Positions 34,541 to 44,535 of a stretch of 64,000 nucleotides of DNA are shown here, one piece after another (position 1 is the stretch's first letter; each line of letters begins with the position of its first letter). The notes beneath the pieces were generated by a model, which saw nothing but the letters and a program-made list of their open reading frames with translations, searched no databases and was not told the DNA's origin. The stretch is from contig CM077600.1 in assembly GCA_039654915.1 (NCBI GenBank), positions 78,315,992 through 78,379,991 on the forward strand, written 5' to 3'. Origin of the DNA: Aquilaria yunnanensis. Lineage: Eukaryota; Streptophyta; Magnoliopsida; Malvales; Thymelaeaceae. The position numbers and the translations under genes were made by a program.

Positions 34541-35632
34541 GTGGAAGGAAACACATGTTGGAAACCAAAAATTGAAGAGCAAAATAAAATTCACACAATT
34601 GAGTTGAAGCTTTTACGCAAACAATTGAAGTACCTAATGTCCGAGAAAGATGCTAAGTCAAGGCTGAGAACAGATTCAACAATTGAGGCTACACCCATAA
34701 ATTATTGTTTTCTTGACAAATTTCTATTTTCTGTCACTACAATACCTTGGTTTGCTAATATTGTCAATTTTTTGGTGACAGGACAGATGCCAGCTCAATG
34801 GAGTATCCAAGATAATAAGAAATTTCTACATGAGGTGAAAATTTTTTATTGGGATGACTCTTATCTTTTCAAATACTATCCTGACCAGATATTTATGAGA
34901 TGCATACCAAAGGATAAGGTAAAAAATGTCATTGAATTTTCTCATTTTGAAACGTACGGAGGGCATTTTTTGTCAAGGAAAACAGCTGTAAAGATTTTGC
35001 AATCTAAATTTTACTGGCCTTCTTTGTTTAAAGACACACATGCATTCTGCAAAGCCTTTGAAAATTGTCAAAAAGTAGGATCCATTTCTTCCCGGTTAAG
35101 TGGCAGATACGGTACTCCGTGGCTCTCAAGTCGGTTATCACAGTTTCCCATAATAACTGATTTCTTTCTCTCCTCTCTCAATTTTTTGTCACCAATGGAT
35201 TCTACACTTTCTGCTTTGCAAAAATACTTTCCTTCTCTCCCAATAAATGTTCTTAAAAAGATTTATCAAGCTAGATGTGAAAGATTCAGAGTTTTTATGT
35301 ACAAAGGCATTCATGAAGAAGTGCGTTGGTTAATTGAAGCTAAGATCCGTTTGGCTAGTGAAGTTCCAGATGCATTTATGCCCTACATGCCTGGCTTAGG
35401 CAAAAACAATTATGCCAAAAAGCGAAGAGCAAAAAGGTTATGCATTTGTCACAATTGTGGTCGATGGACTTGTTATACTAGATGTTGTTCTTTAGGAATG
35501 GTGTCGGATAGTCAAGAAGATAAAATACAATTCATTAAGAATGGCTTGAGTAAGGATTCTTTGGATAATATCCAATTGACTCTTGAGACGCATTCTTGTG
35601 GATTAGTGCAATATGAACTTCTTGGTTTATGA
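34541..35632 (+). CDS. Integrase zinc-binding domain fused to captured host protein (363 codons)
   Basis: The longest open frame in element E. Residues about 40-185 are the Athila region before and including the integrase zinc-binding domain: PWFANIVNFLVTGQMPAQW, SYLFKYYPDQIFMRCIPKD, then His residues in FSHFETYGGH and Cys residues in FCKAFENCQKVG. At about residue 186 (35095) the expected core is replaced by unrelated sequence. What looks like a host 5' UTR is read through, then Met219 starts a protein with LPINVLKKIYQARCERFRV, a basic AKKRRAKR and a Cys cluster CICHNCGRWTCYTRCC. I do not recognise the host protein. Expression is unknown; the start used here is inferred. Confidence 0.7.
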   Translation: MEGNTCWKPKIEEQNKIHTIELKLLRKQLKYLMSEKDAKSRLRTDSTIEATPINYCFLDKFLFSVTTIPWFANIVNFLVTGQMPAQWSIQDNKKFLHEVKIFYWDDSYLFKYYPDQIFMRCIPKDKVKNVIEFSHFETYGGHFLSRKTAVKILQSKFYWPSLFKDTHAFCKAFENCQKVGSISSRLSGRYGTPWLSSRLSQFPIITDFFLSSLNFLSPMDSTLSALQKYFPSLPINVLKKIYQARCERFRVFMYKGIHEEVRWLIEAKIRLASEVPDAFMPYMPGLGKNNYAKKRRAKRLCICHNCGRWTCYTRCCSLGMVSDSQEDKIQFIKNGLSKDSLDNIQLTLETHSCGLVQYELLGL

Positions 35633-35830
35633 AGTATTTTTCATAAAGAATGAGAGCGTTATAGTCTTGGGAATCTGACTTTAAAAGACCCTGTTTGCCA
35701 GTTTGTAAGAAAACTGGATGGGAAGCAAATCCCCAACTCTTAGAAGGTGTTGAAGCCGTTACTAGACGTAAAACCAATGGAAGATGTGAGCCACAGTCAC
35801 AACTACTGTACATACAAGCTGTCATTTTTG
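35095..35830 (+). pseudogene. Captured host segment 1: unrecognised Cys-rich protein
   Basis: Non-retroviral sequence inside element E. A pyrimidine-rich leader-like stretch (35110-35194) precedes ATG 35195, whose frame runs 145 codons to a stop at 35630-35632. After a shift, a related-looking frame (CLPVCKKTGWEANPQLL...) continues to about 35820, so the original protein was probably longer. There is no intron signature, so capture from processed mRNA is possible. The family is unknown to me. A native retroviral product can be doubted because Athila integrase should continue here with its DDE core. Confidence 0.6.
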
Positions 35831-35951
35831 AAAATTTTCTTTTTCTTTTGACAATAATCTACCTACTCCTGTAGGTGTAATCATTGCATTATCTTTTCAT
35901 CTCTATAAATGCATGTTCATCTTTTCATTTTTCATAGGGTTAAGGATAGAA

Positions 35952-36545
35952 ATGGAAGGAACCTCAACTCACAAATTTTGAAATATTTGTGTATTTTGTG
36001 GATCTTTCCCTAGAATAGATGAAGAGTTCTTGAGGGCAGCTAACCATTTGGGTAGAGTCCTAGCTGAGCGAAAAATACATTTGGTATATGGTGGAGGTAG
36101 TGTTGGATTGATGGGAGGTGTAGCAACAGCAGCATCTGTAGGGGGTAGCCAAGTTTTGGGTATCATCCCTGCACCTTTGAAATTGATTTCTGGAGGCACA
36201 ATTGGGGAAGAATTCGTGGTTCAAAACTTGCAAGAACGTTTGTTGCAAATGCTTTGTAATTTTGATGCCTTTGTTGCTCTACCAAGAGGGTTTGGCACAT
36301 TGGGGGAAATTTTCCAAATTGCCTCCATGGCCCAACTTAATTTGCACCAAAAACCCATTGAGCTATTAAATGTTAACAATTTCTTTACAGGTCTGTTGTC
36401 TTTTATGGATCATGCTATGTAGGAGAAATTTATTTCAAAGACGACACGACGGATCCTAATATCTACATCAACTGCTGAAGAATTGCTAGATAAAATGCAA
36501 GCTTTCATTCCTAAACCAAATCTAGCAGTGATTCAGATAGATTGA
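35952..36545 (+). pseudogene. LOG-like: Captured LOG-like (cytokinin riboside 5'-monophosphate phosphoribohydrolase) pseudogene
   Basis: From ATG 35952 the frame encodes 197 residues matching the plant LONELY GUY family over nearly its whole length: ICVFCGS (residues 12-18), LVYGGGSVGLMG (44-55), GGSQVLGIIP, the signature PRGFGTLGE (111-119), QKPIELLNVNNFF, TRRILIS, TAEELLDKMQAF. LOG releases active cytokinin bases from their nucleotides. The signature PGGxGTxxE has Arg for the first Gly but keeps the catalytic Glu. Two in-frame stops (TGA 35979, TAG 36420) disable it; the longest open part is 36030-36422. There are no introns, whereas plant LOG genes are normally multi-exonic, which points to capture from mRNA. 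Confidence 0.88.
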
Positions 36546-38836
36546 ACACAACAGTCTTTCCCAATCAGTTCCATCCCAATCATTCCTTTACCCTGCTTGT
36601 CATTTTTTATTTTTGTTAATAAGTGAGAAGCACTGTGGAAGAGAGCAATCGGACTTTTAGATTTTTTATCTTGTCTTTTAGTTTTACTATCAGCATTTTC
36701 TTTATTCTGCTTTAAGTTATTTCAGGTTTTTCATTTTCAATAACTACTATTTCAAGTAATTTCTTCTTCACTTTTCTTTTCTATGTTTTGACATTAGGGA
36801 CAATGTCTTAATCTGGTTAGGGGGAGTGATAGTTGTCACATTTTTTCTTCTTTTAATATAGATTTTCTCATGCTGATATTAAAATATTGGACAGAGCCTT
36901 TAGTTTAGGATGGCTGAGTAAGGAGTAATCTTACTCTTGAGACGCATCCTATTAGGCATGCTAGTCATAACATTTTGGCGTTGCTAGGTTTCAACCCTAT
37001 TTGGATGACATATCTCACAAGTAATCTATATTTTCTAAAGAAAACATTAGATGGAACCTGAATATTGATTCCAAACATCCATTCCCTTGCATAATTTGTC
37101 AATTTTATTGTCATTTTTTTTATATTTTTGTGGTAGTATTGATTATTGATTTTGATTTTTAATTTAATTTAATTTTTCCATGTTTAATTACATGTTTGCA
37201 TGATAGTTGCATGTAGGAACATTTAGCATGAATTTAGGTTGTTTGTTGGCATTTAGGAACCCAACTCATGAAAATATCATCATTGGATATATGCTTTCTA
37301 AATTTGAAATGGTTTTTAATTTTTAAAAGCAGTTAAAGTATGTTTCTTGTTACCTAAGGAAAATAAATAATCGGTGAGCACTTTTGAGCCCTTAGTGTTT
37401 ATTAGGATGTGTTAATTTCTTTGTTGAGATTACTTACTTTGTGTTTTGAGCTAGACCTTGCTTGGATGAGTGATCTTAAGGACCCATGCAACCTCACTTC
37501 TTGTATGTAAATTTAAGGCAGAAGATGGCATTTTAGGGCCAACCACTTACCAAAAGGCTAACGTTGTACATTATCCCTTAGTGAGCCCCTTTGAGCCTTA
37601 TAGCCTTATTCTTTGTTTGAACCCAATATGTTTAACTACTTCCACTTCATTTTGATCCTTTAATGTCATTGGAATTAGTGATACTTATGTGATTATGGGC
37701 TTAGAGAATTAAAATGAATTTGTTGTTTTTGGTAAAATAAAGAATAAATGTCGGGTGTACTTTAGAATATGTTAAGTTACCTTGTGCTTAATTTGTCAAA
37801 GTGAAAAAATTGGGGTGAGTTGAGCTTAAATCATAAAAATTGAGTGTATATCATTGGATGGTTGAGTTTTAAACAAATTTTGATTTATGGTAGAAAAAGG
37901 AAAAAGTGAGATCGTAAGAAAAAGCCATCACAAAATAATGTAAAAATATATATATATAGATAAATTAAAAAAAGAAAACTCTTCGTTTCATAATACTTAG
38001 CCTCATTTTCTTTTATGGCAGTCTAAAAAAAAAATTTGTTCTCTTTCCTTTTCAAATAAAATTATATATGCTCATACCCATGTGGAATTCTTACTAAAGC
38101 AAAGATGAAAGATATTTTCTTCTATCTTTTTTTGATAGATAAACGTATAATCAAGGGAGATAGTTAAAAAAAAATAGCTTCAACCTTAATATTTGTGCAA
38201 ATTAAATGAGGCCAGCCATTTTGAAACGGAGAGAGGTAAAAAAAAAAAAAAAGAAAGAAAAAAGAGAGAGAAAAAATGTTAAATTCAATAAGTTTGAAAC
38301 TCAACTATATTTGTTTTCTAAACTCATGTGTTGTTAAGGAATTGTGTTTTGGAGAGAACTTGGAGACTAGGGTTTATTTGGGTATTTAGTGTTTTAGGTA
38401 CCCATAATTATTGTTGATTGTATTACTAGTTCTCTTAAACTCCACCATTAAAAACCCTCCATTCGATTCCCACTTTCAGCAAACCCAGCCTCATTACAAC
38501 CTTGTATAAAGACCATTGGACTTAAATTTACATGCAGTCCCTTTTTGGGAATCTAGTGAGGGTGAAGTTGGATCCCCTTACAAGCTCCGGATTGAGAAAC
38601 ACAAAGTAAGCTGTTCACAAACCCACCTTAAAATAAGTGCAAATACTTAGAGAGTGATCCTCTGCCTTTGGTAACAAGGACGTAACCTTTTCTCCTTTCA
38701 TTAATTACTTGCAAGTCAAGTTTACAAGTGTCATATATTCACAGCATGATCTGTCATGAGTTGTTACATTATGCATTTTGTTTATTTTCTTAGGTTACAC
38801 TTGCTAGGAATTAGCAAGAACCTGGTTAGGGGGGTG
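36546..38836 (+). other. Non-coding 3' region of element E with two polypurine-like tracts
   Basis: No domain is recognisable. GACATTAGGGACAATGTC (about 36790-36807) followed by CTGGTTAGGGGGAGTG (36815-36830) is the kind of motif seen downstream of pol in Athila elements, where an env-like region may follow. Here the next 2 kb has only chance ORFs and AT-rich tracts (37940-38060, 38230-38275). The final tract CTGGTTAGGGGGGTG (38822-38836) abuts the 3' LTR and is the functional polypurine tract. Confidence 0.7.
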
Positions 38837-40331
38837 TGATAAACACTCATAAGTGTATTGTTATTAAGGGTTTAAATCATCATTATACACTTTGAGTATG
38901 ATTAATTTCCATATTCTGAGCATTTTTCCATCGGGTTACTATTCACATATTTTTACTATTCATACACATTTTTACTATTCACCGACTTACTGTTCATACG
39001 CGTATTCATTGTACATACCCGGTTTACGGTTCATTAGTATTAAAATATATATATTAAATAATTATTTTTTATGTAGGTAAAAATCATCACTTGATGGCCC
39101 TTCATGAGAAAAAAGCATATCTGGAGTTGTAGACATCAGAACTGAGTGATTCTAAATTTATTTGAAAGCCAACACATAGATCTTCAACTCTGCTTCATTC
39201 CGCAAGCTAGTTTAATCATTTTCATTGCGAAAATCTGATTATAGATGAGACCTTCGTTATTTCATGTGTTGAAGAGCAGTTTTGGTAGAAAAATCATAAC
39301 TTGAGCTAAAAATGTCCGATTTGAATGAGCAAGATATTGATTCTAAGATAAAGAGGAGATCTACAACTTTTGTGCTTTGAGGAAGACCTGATCTGATGTC
39401 TACGATGGCCAAAAAATTAAAAGAAGTTGTGGCCTGCCATTGTTGATTTGTATTTACCTACATTTTACCATTTTATTTTTACCATTTCACCCAACCCAAA
39501 ACTTTATAAATAGGCACCTTGGGGGGAGGGTGAAGGTTGCCATTTCTTAGGCCATTTTCTTACGCCTCCTTTATGTTCTTGTATTTTCTTTAGCTTTTCT
39601 TCTTTGTTCTTGTTCTTGTTTTTAATACCGAAGCTCTGTCCAAGTGTTTTCTCGTTCTTGTTCTTGTTCTTCCCTTTGATCTTTCAATCCATATTTATTT
39701 CATCTTTCTACATGTTGCTTACTTTTATTATGGCTAACTAATCTTCTTTTTGCTAAGGTGAAAGGGTGAAGCTTTTGGTATAGAGGTTATGATTAATTTG
39801 AATGGATCACAACGTTAACGGTATTTTCTTCCTTAATCTATTTAACTTCCTTCCTTGTTAAGTAGGAGCCCTGATTCATCATAGTCAAATCATTGGCACA
39901 AAAGCTGCTTGATTCCCTCTGTAGAACATGGCTCTGCCGACTATATTGGAATCTTGAGTTATTGTCGACAAAGGTTGGCATGATGGATACTTGAACCCAT
40001 TAGCAAGCGTTGGTGTTTTAAGATCAATGAAAGTTAATACTAACTAAATTCCATTTTTGGGACCTCCTTTATGTGTGGATCTCAATTGAGTGATAAGATT
40101 GGCTAAAATTAATCATAACTGATATACTAAAAGTGGATCCCCTAACCTTAGCTATTTTAATTGAATTTGAATTTGAATTTACACCTGTTCACACTTTGCA
40201 CCAAATACTTTTTCTCTTAAAATCCTGTAATTTGTTTTTTTAATTCACTTCCCTATGGTTTGACACTCGGACTCCCGAGATTTATTACTTGCGACAACCT
40301 ACACTTGGTTTACAATTGCTAGAGTGCAGCA
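38837..40331 (+). repeat. LTR-E, 3' LTR (1,495 bp)
   Basis: TGATAAACACTCATAAG...GAGTGCAGCA, paired with 28843-30373. It is shorter by 36 bp through small indels near the start and at 39510-39560. Confidence 0.93.
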
Positions 40332-40336
40332 TGTAC
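40332..40336. repeat. TSD (TGTAC), right copy for element E
   Basis: Identical to 28838-28842. Confidence 0.93.
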
Positions 40337-41050
40337 CAAATTTTAAGAGAGAATGGGATCAGCTCCTACCTTTGATAGAGTTCTCCTACAATAATAGTTA
40401 TCACTTAGTGATAAAGATGGCACCTTCTGAAGCTATAAATGGGAGGAAGTGTGTTGCTCGTCATTGTTGGAAATATCCTAAGGATAAGGTGGAAATAAGA
40501 CCATAAGTGATCCATGAGACCACTGAAAAATTAGGATGATCCAAGAAGGGATGAAGGCTATGAATGATAGAGAGCATGGACAAGGGAATTAATGTTCCAA
40601 ATTGAGGACTATGTGTGGATTAAAGTCTCTCCTATGAAAGGACTTACGAGGTTTCGCAATAAAGGCAAATTAGCACCTAGATATGTTGGACCACTTCAAA
40701 TAATGCCCAGGATTGGTAATGTTGCATACAAGCTAGATTTACCTTCAGATTTGGGTCACAAACATGATATTTTTCATGTTAGCATGCTTAAGAAGTACTT
40801 ATCTGACCAACAACAGGCTATACTTGCTTCTGATTTCTCAATGACCCCTAGCCTCTCTTATGAAGAGAAACTTGTAAAGATTCCAGCTAAGGATGTAAGG
40901 AAGCTGAGAAGTAAGTGGATAAACATGGTAAAAATACAATGGTCAAACCATTCTAAGTAAGAAGCAAATTAGGAAACAGAGGTTGAAATGGTTAAAAGAT
41001 ACCCAAGGCAATTTCCCACATTACTTGAGAATTTGGAGGACCAAATTCTT
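40337..41050 (+). pseudogene. Element D integrase C-terminus with chromodomain-like tail
   Basis: Resumes element D coding after element E: EWDQLLPLIEFSYNNSYH, then a broken stretch and a 122-codon open segment (40592-40960) with GDYVWIKVSP-like and GKLAPRYVGPLQIMPRIGN (the GPY/F module) and HDIFHVSMLKKYL. The tail KLRSKWINMVKIQWSNHSK, stop, EAN, stop, ETE...RYP is a chromodomain-like end with two stops. It probably directed insertion into heterochromatin in the ancestor. Confidence 0.83.
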
Positions 41051-41064
41051 TAAGGGGGATAGAA
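41051..41064 (+). other. Polypurine tract of element D
   Basis: TAAGGGGGATAGAA directly before the TG of the 3' LTR. Confidence 0.85.
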
Positions 41065-43733
41065 TGTCATGGCTATGGGCTATTATTCTTATGTGAACTT
41101 AATAGGTACAAATTATGTGGAGAGGTAATACAAGTCCTAAATTACAAGGAGAAAAGATACATACAATACTAAGCGTCCATAATGTGCCTCAAAGACATTC
41201 TAAGGGCACAATAATAGAACATGAGAAAAAGTGCTTAGTTCCTAAGCCAAATGTGACTAAAATGTCGTGCCATGTAGAGTCTCAAAATGAATACTCATAA
41301 TTTGAGAAAATATTGCAAAGAGGCCAAGAGAACCCAAAGGGAACAAAGGAAGGCCACAAGGGGGCCTTTAGGTACACCCCTGTATACATCTATTTGAAAA
41401 TGAAGGCTTTAATGGCTAAAAGTCTAAGGGCATTATGTAAGCTTAATTCCTAAGGATAAGATACAAATGAAGGCAGCCACATAAGCCCAATAAATATGAT
41501 GAATACATGAGAAAGAGAAAGAGCACTCTAGGTTGTACTAAAGGACATTTAGGTACACCATTATGTGCAACCATGAGCATGTGAAGGCCTTAAAGCCTAA
41601 TGACTTGAAAATAATTACATGAGGTTGATGTTATCTTTAAAATGAGAATGGGGGCTATAATATGGGCTAAGAGAAGGTTAAAAATACATGGAAACTATGG
41701 AAATAACCTAGAGTACACTAAAGAGGTTTTGGATGCACTCTAAATGTACCTATGTTCAGTTGAAAAGTTAAGAGCCTAATTGGCCAAATTAATACATGTA
41801 ACGGGTGTGTAAAACATGATACATAAAGTGTTAAGTAGGTCACTTGGATGATTGACATGAATTAGGTGATTAAAAGGGAGTTAAACCAAGGACTAGTCAA
41901 AGTCCTTGGCCACCAAGTCCATTCAACAACCGCTTAGAATTATTGTCCTTCAAGGTAGGTTCTTAGCTATTTCTTGCTACTATTTCATCATCTACAATAT
42001 GGAAAAACTTCTAGCAAAGCATCCTAAGTCCACTAAGAAGAAGGAAAGTCAAGAAGAACAAAAACAAACCAAGGCCGAGATGTAATGATGAAAAGCTAGT
42101 TCATGGTGGCACCTATTGTACATGATCTGTGATTAAGCTTCCTTGATGCCATTTCAGTCATAGGTAATGACCCATATGAAGCTTCTTCTCCTATATTTTG
42201 AAGGGGAAAAATTGCCCCAAGGGATGGCTATGGGTGAAGGAACCTAGAGGCTATATAATAGGCTATTTGTGCATTAAGCACTATGGTAAGCTAGCTTGTT
42301 TGCTTTCAAAAAGCATAGGGGTTTTGTTCAAGTTTGGATGAGCTTGATCAATCACCTAGAGCTCTATGTGAATTAAATATAATCAGAGTGATCACATGAA
42401 GATATTGAAAGAAAATCATGCTTGCTATATTAAAAGAATTGTGTGTCTGTGGTGTGTGTGTTTGTGTGCTTCTTTGGTTGTATGCGTGTGCTAACCCTTG
42501 ATTTGTATACATAAGAATCATGTATTATCTTGTATTTGGTGTCTTCTTTGTCTTTTGGTTACAGGCTATTAAGAAAAATTGGAGTTTTATATGTATGAGA
42601 ATGTTATAAACATTGTTAAGGCATTGGTTACCGAATTGGATTTTTACTGAGTGCCTATGTACTCGTGCCCTATTTTTCCCATTTTTGGTAAGGAAGTGCA
42701 AGAATAAAGGGGTAGGGAACCTTTTGGAGCAATTTATGTACATAGAGGTCTACTTTGGACTCACGGCTTATGAAAAGGAAGTACACAAAAGTTCATAAGA
42801 TTGAACTAATGATTGTGTTATCTTTATTTGTTAAAGGCCCTAATGGCTACTATGGGATTTTTTGCATTAAGATATATCTTGGTATGGATTAGAGCTAAAA
42901 GAATAATTAGGCAACTAAGGCCTAAGTGTCAGGTCAAAGTGACATTGGGTTTAAAGATGTGTGAACTATGCCATGTATTATGCATCACAGTTCGTGGGCC
43001 AAACTATTTTTATATGTATTTTTGGGCCACGTAGTCCCTATCTACCTAATTTTAGCTTGTAAGTATTTTTATGTAACTAATGCCAGGGGGACTTAGAGTA
43101 GAATCTGGCCTGTGCCTTTTTTGTACCTAATGGGTTTGAGTAAGCCTTAAGGTACTAAGTATGGTATGCTAGGAAAAATGCATGCATGGTTTGTAGCCTA
43201 GTAAACTAATATGTATGCATGTTTGTATACTTGGGTGGGTGTGTAGGTGTTCATATAGCAAGTGCACTAAGTAGGCTTCAAATAAGCCTCCTAAAGTCAG
43301 TATGACACACTCATAACTACATTACACACACACACCTTCAAATACCCTAGTAGGCCCCTTAGGTGCCCTGACACCTAAGGCATGAACATGCCCTGCCTAC
43401 ACACTTAACATTCTAAGGTAAGTCCCCAGGCACACGCTCATCATCCACCTATGCTCATGAAAAGAAAGATAATAAGATTGGCTACGTAAGTACGTTCACT
43501 ACAATAACTCATTAAACTGATAACTTAATATGTTAAAGTAGTTACTTAACATATTAAACTATTAATATAAAGTGTTTAGAGGGTAACTTAACCTAGTGAT
43601 CACTTACTCTCACCTAAGTCGCACCTAAGTTGGGGTTAAGAATCTTGTGAGTCATGACCTAAAACACAATATGTCAATTAAGTAACTAAACCTCCAAGAA
43701 AGGTTTAGGGTGGGAGTGAATTAGGTCCTGGCA
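41065..43733 (+). repeat. LTR-D, 3' LTR of element D (2,669 bp)
   Basis: TGTCATGGCTATGGGC...GGTCCTGGCA. Its last about 1.77 kb pairs with 22758-24543. It contains a GT-rich stretch near 42440-42490. No gene inside. Confidence 0.88.
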
Positions 43734-43738
43734 TAAAG

Positions 43739-44535
43739 TAGGTTCTTAAAATGTCTAATCAAGATAACTAAGTAGGTTAATATACTATACAAAATGATTC
43801 AAGTGACTAGAAGGATGTTAGACCAAAGAATGGTCAAAGTTTCCTTTGCCACCAAGGCCATTTCAACAAAATTCTTTCATCACTTGAATAGGCTAAATTA
43901 ATATAGCCTCTTATCTATTTGTTTAGGTTGACATGACCTTAAAATCCTAAGCAAAGTCTTGGTAAAGCCACCAAAAAGAAAGCTTAAAGAAAAGAAAGCA
44001 AAAGAAACAAATCGGGACATGGTGGCTTATGGCTAGTCCATGGTGGCACATGTAATGTTTGATGTATGTTTAAGATTGTTTGCTGCCATTTATAAGCCAA
44101 GTAAGGGTTCATATAAAGCTTTTTCTCCTGTTCTTTTAAGGGGAAAGAGCTGGCCTTAGGCATGGCTATGGCCAAAAGAGCCTAGAGGCTATGTTGATGG
44201 GCTATGTGTGCATTGAGCACAATGGTGAGCTAGCTAGTTTACTTTTGCCAAGAATTAGGGTTTTTGCCATGATCATCAAAATTTGCTTAATTACCAAGAT
44301 CTCTATGTTCAATTAAAGCTAATTAAAGTGATCACTTGCTAAATTGGAAGAAAATACATGCTTGCTATGTTAAGTGAAACCATATGTGTGGTGTGTGTGT
44401 TTGTATGCTTATTTGATTGTTTGTGTGTGCTAACCTTACAATTATGTATATAAGTTTCTTGTATTATCCATATAAGAAAAGCATGCATGACATCTAAGTA
44501 GCCTAACTTTTGTTGTATGTAAATTTGGGTCATGT
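43739..44535 (+). repeat. Diverged LTR-D-like fragment
   Basis: Matches parts of LTR-D (about 41820-43035) at low identity: the GTCAAAGT...CCACCAAG block, the TGATGGGCTATGTGTGCATT block, the GTGGTGTGTGTGTTTGTRTGCTT block and the final CATG...GTATGT block. About 400 bp is missing in the middle. It ends where LTR-A (plus) begins. It is an older relative of element D's LTR. No gene is visible. Confidence 0.65.

Larger units (their letters stand above)
28843..40331 (+). mobile_element. Element E: Athila-like Ty3/gypsy element with captured host sequences
   Basis: Bounded by LTRs at 28843-30373 and 38837-40331 with perfect TGTAC TSDs, inserted in element D integrase. The PBS is of the tRNA-Asp type (TGGCATCGTTGTCGGGGA), typical of Athila/Tat elements. 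It encodes gag and protease, then jumps from the protease to the integrase zinc-binding domain with no RT or RNase H. After that, host-derived coding segments replace the integrase core. It also contains copia solo LTR-B3. It cannot transpose by itself, so the cargo-bearing version must have moved with proteins supplied by a helper if the capture preceded insertion. Confidence 0.9.
22758..43733 (+). mobile_element. Element D: Ty3/gypsy chromovirus (Tekay/Del-like), split by element E
   Basis: Plus-strand element with a 5'-truncated 5' LTR (22758-24543), Met-type PBS, gag, protease, RT-RNase H, integrase, chromodomain-like tail, polypurine tract and full 3' LTR (41065-43733). Element E interrupts the integrase at 28838-40336. 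All coding domains contain stops, and the RT active site reads FIDN. The first about 900 bp of the 5' LTR is missing at the junction with the copia LTR, so the left TSD is lost; the right flank is TAAAG. Confidence 0.9.

Noticed and set aside
35952..36545. LOG-like sequence as a functional host gene
   Set aside because: Two in-frame stops, a substitution in the PGG signature and its position between LTRs with TSDs make it a captured pseudogene.
38228..38280. Purine-rich A/G tract as a polypurine primer or microsatellite of interest
   Set aside because: It is not next to an LTR and is a simple low-complexity run.
36546..38836. An env-like gene in element E
   Set aside because: Athila elements may carry one here, but no long frame, signal peptide or membrane segment pattern is visible.
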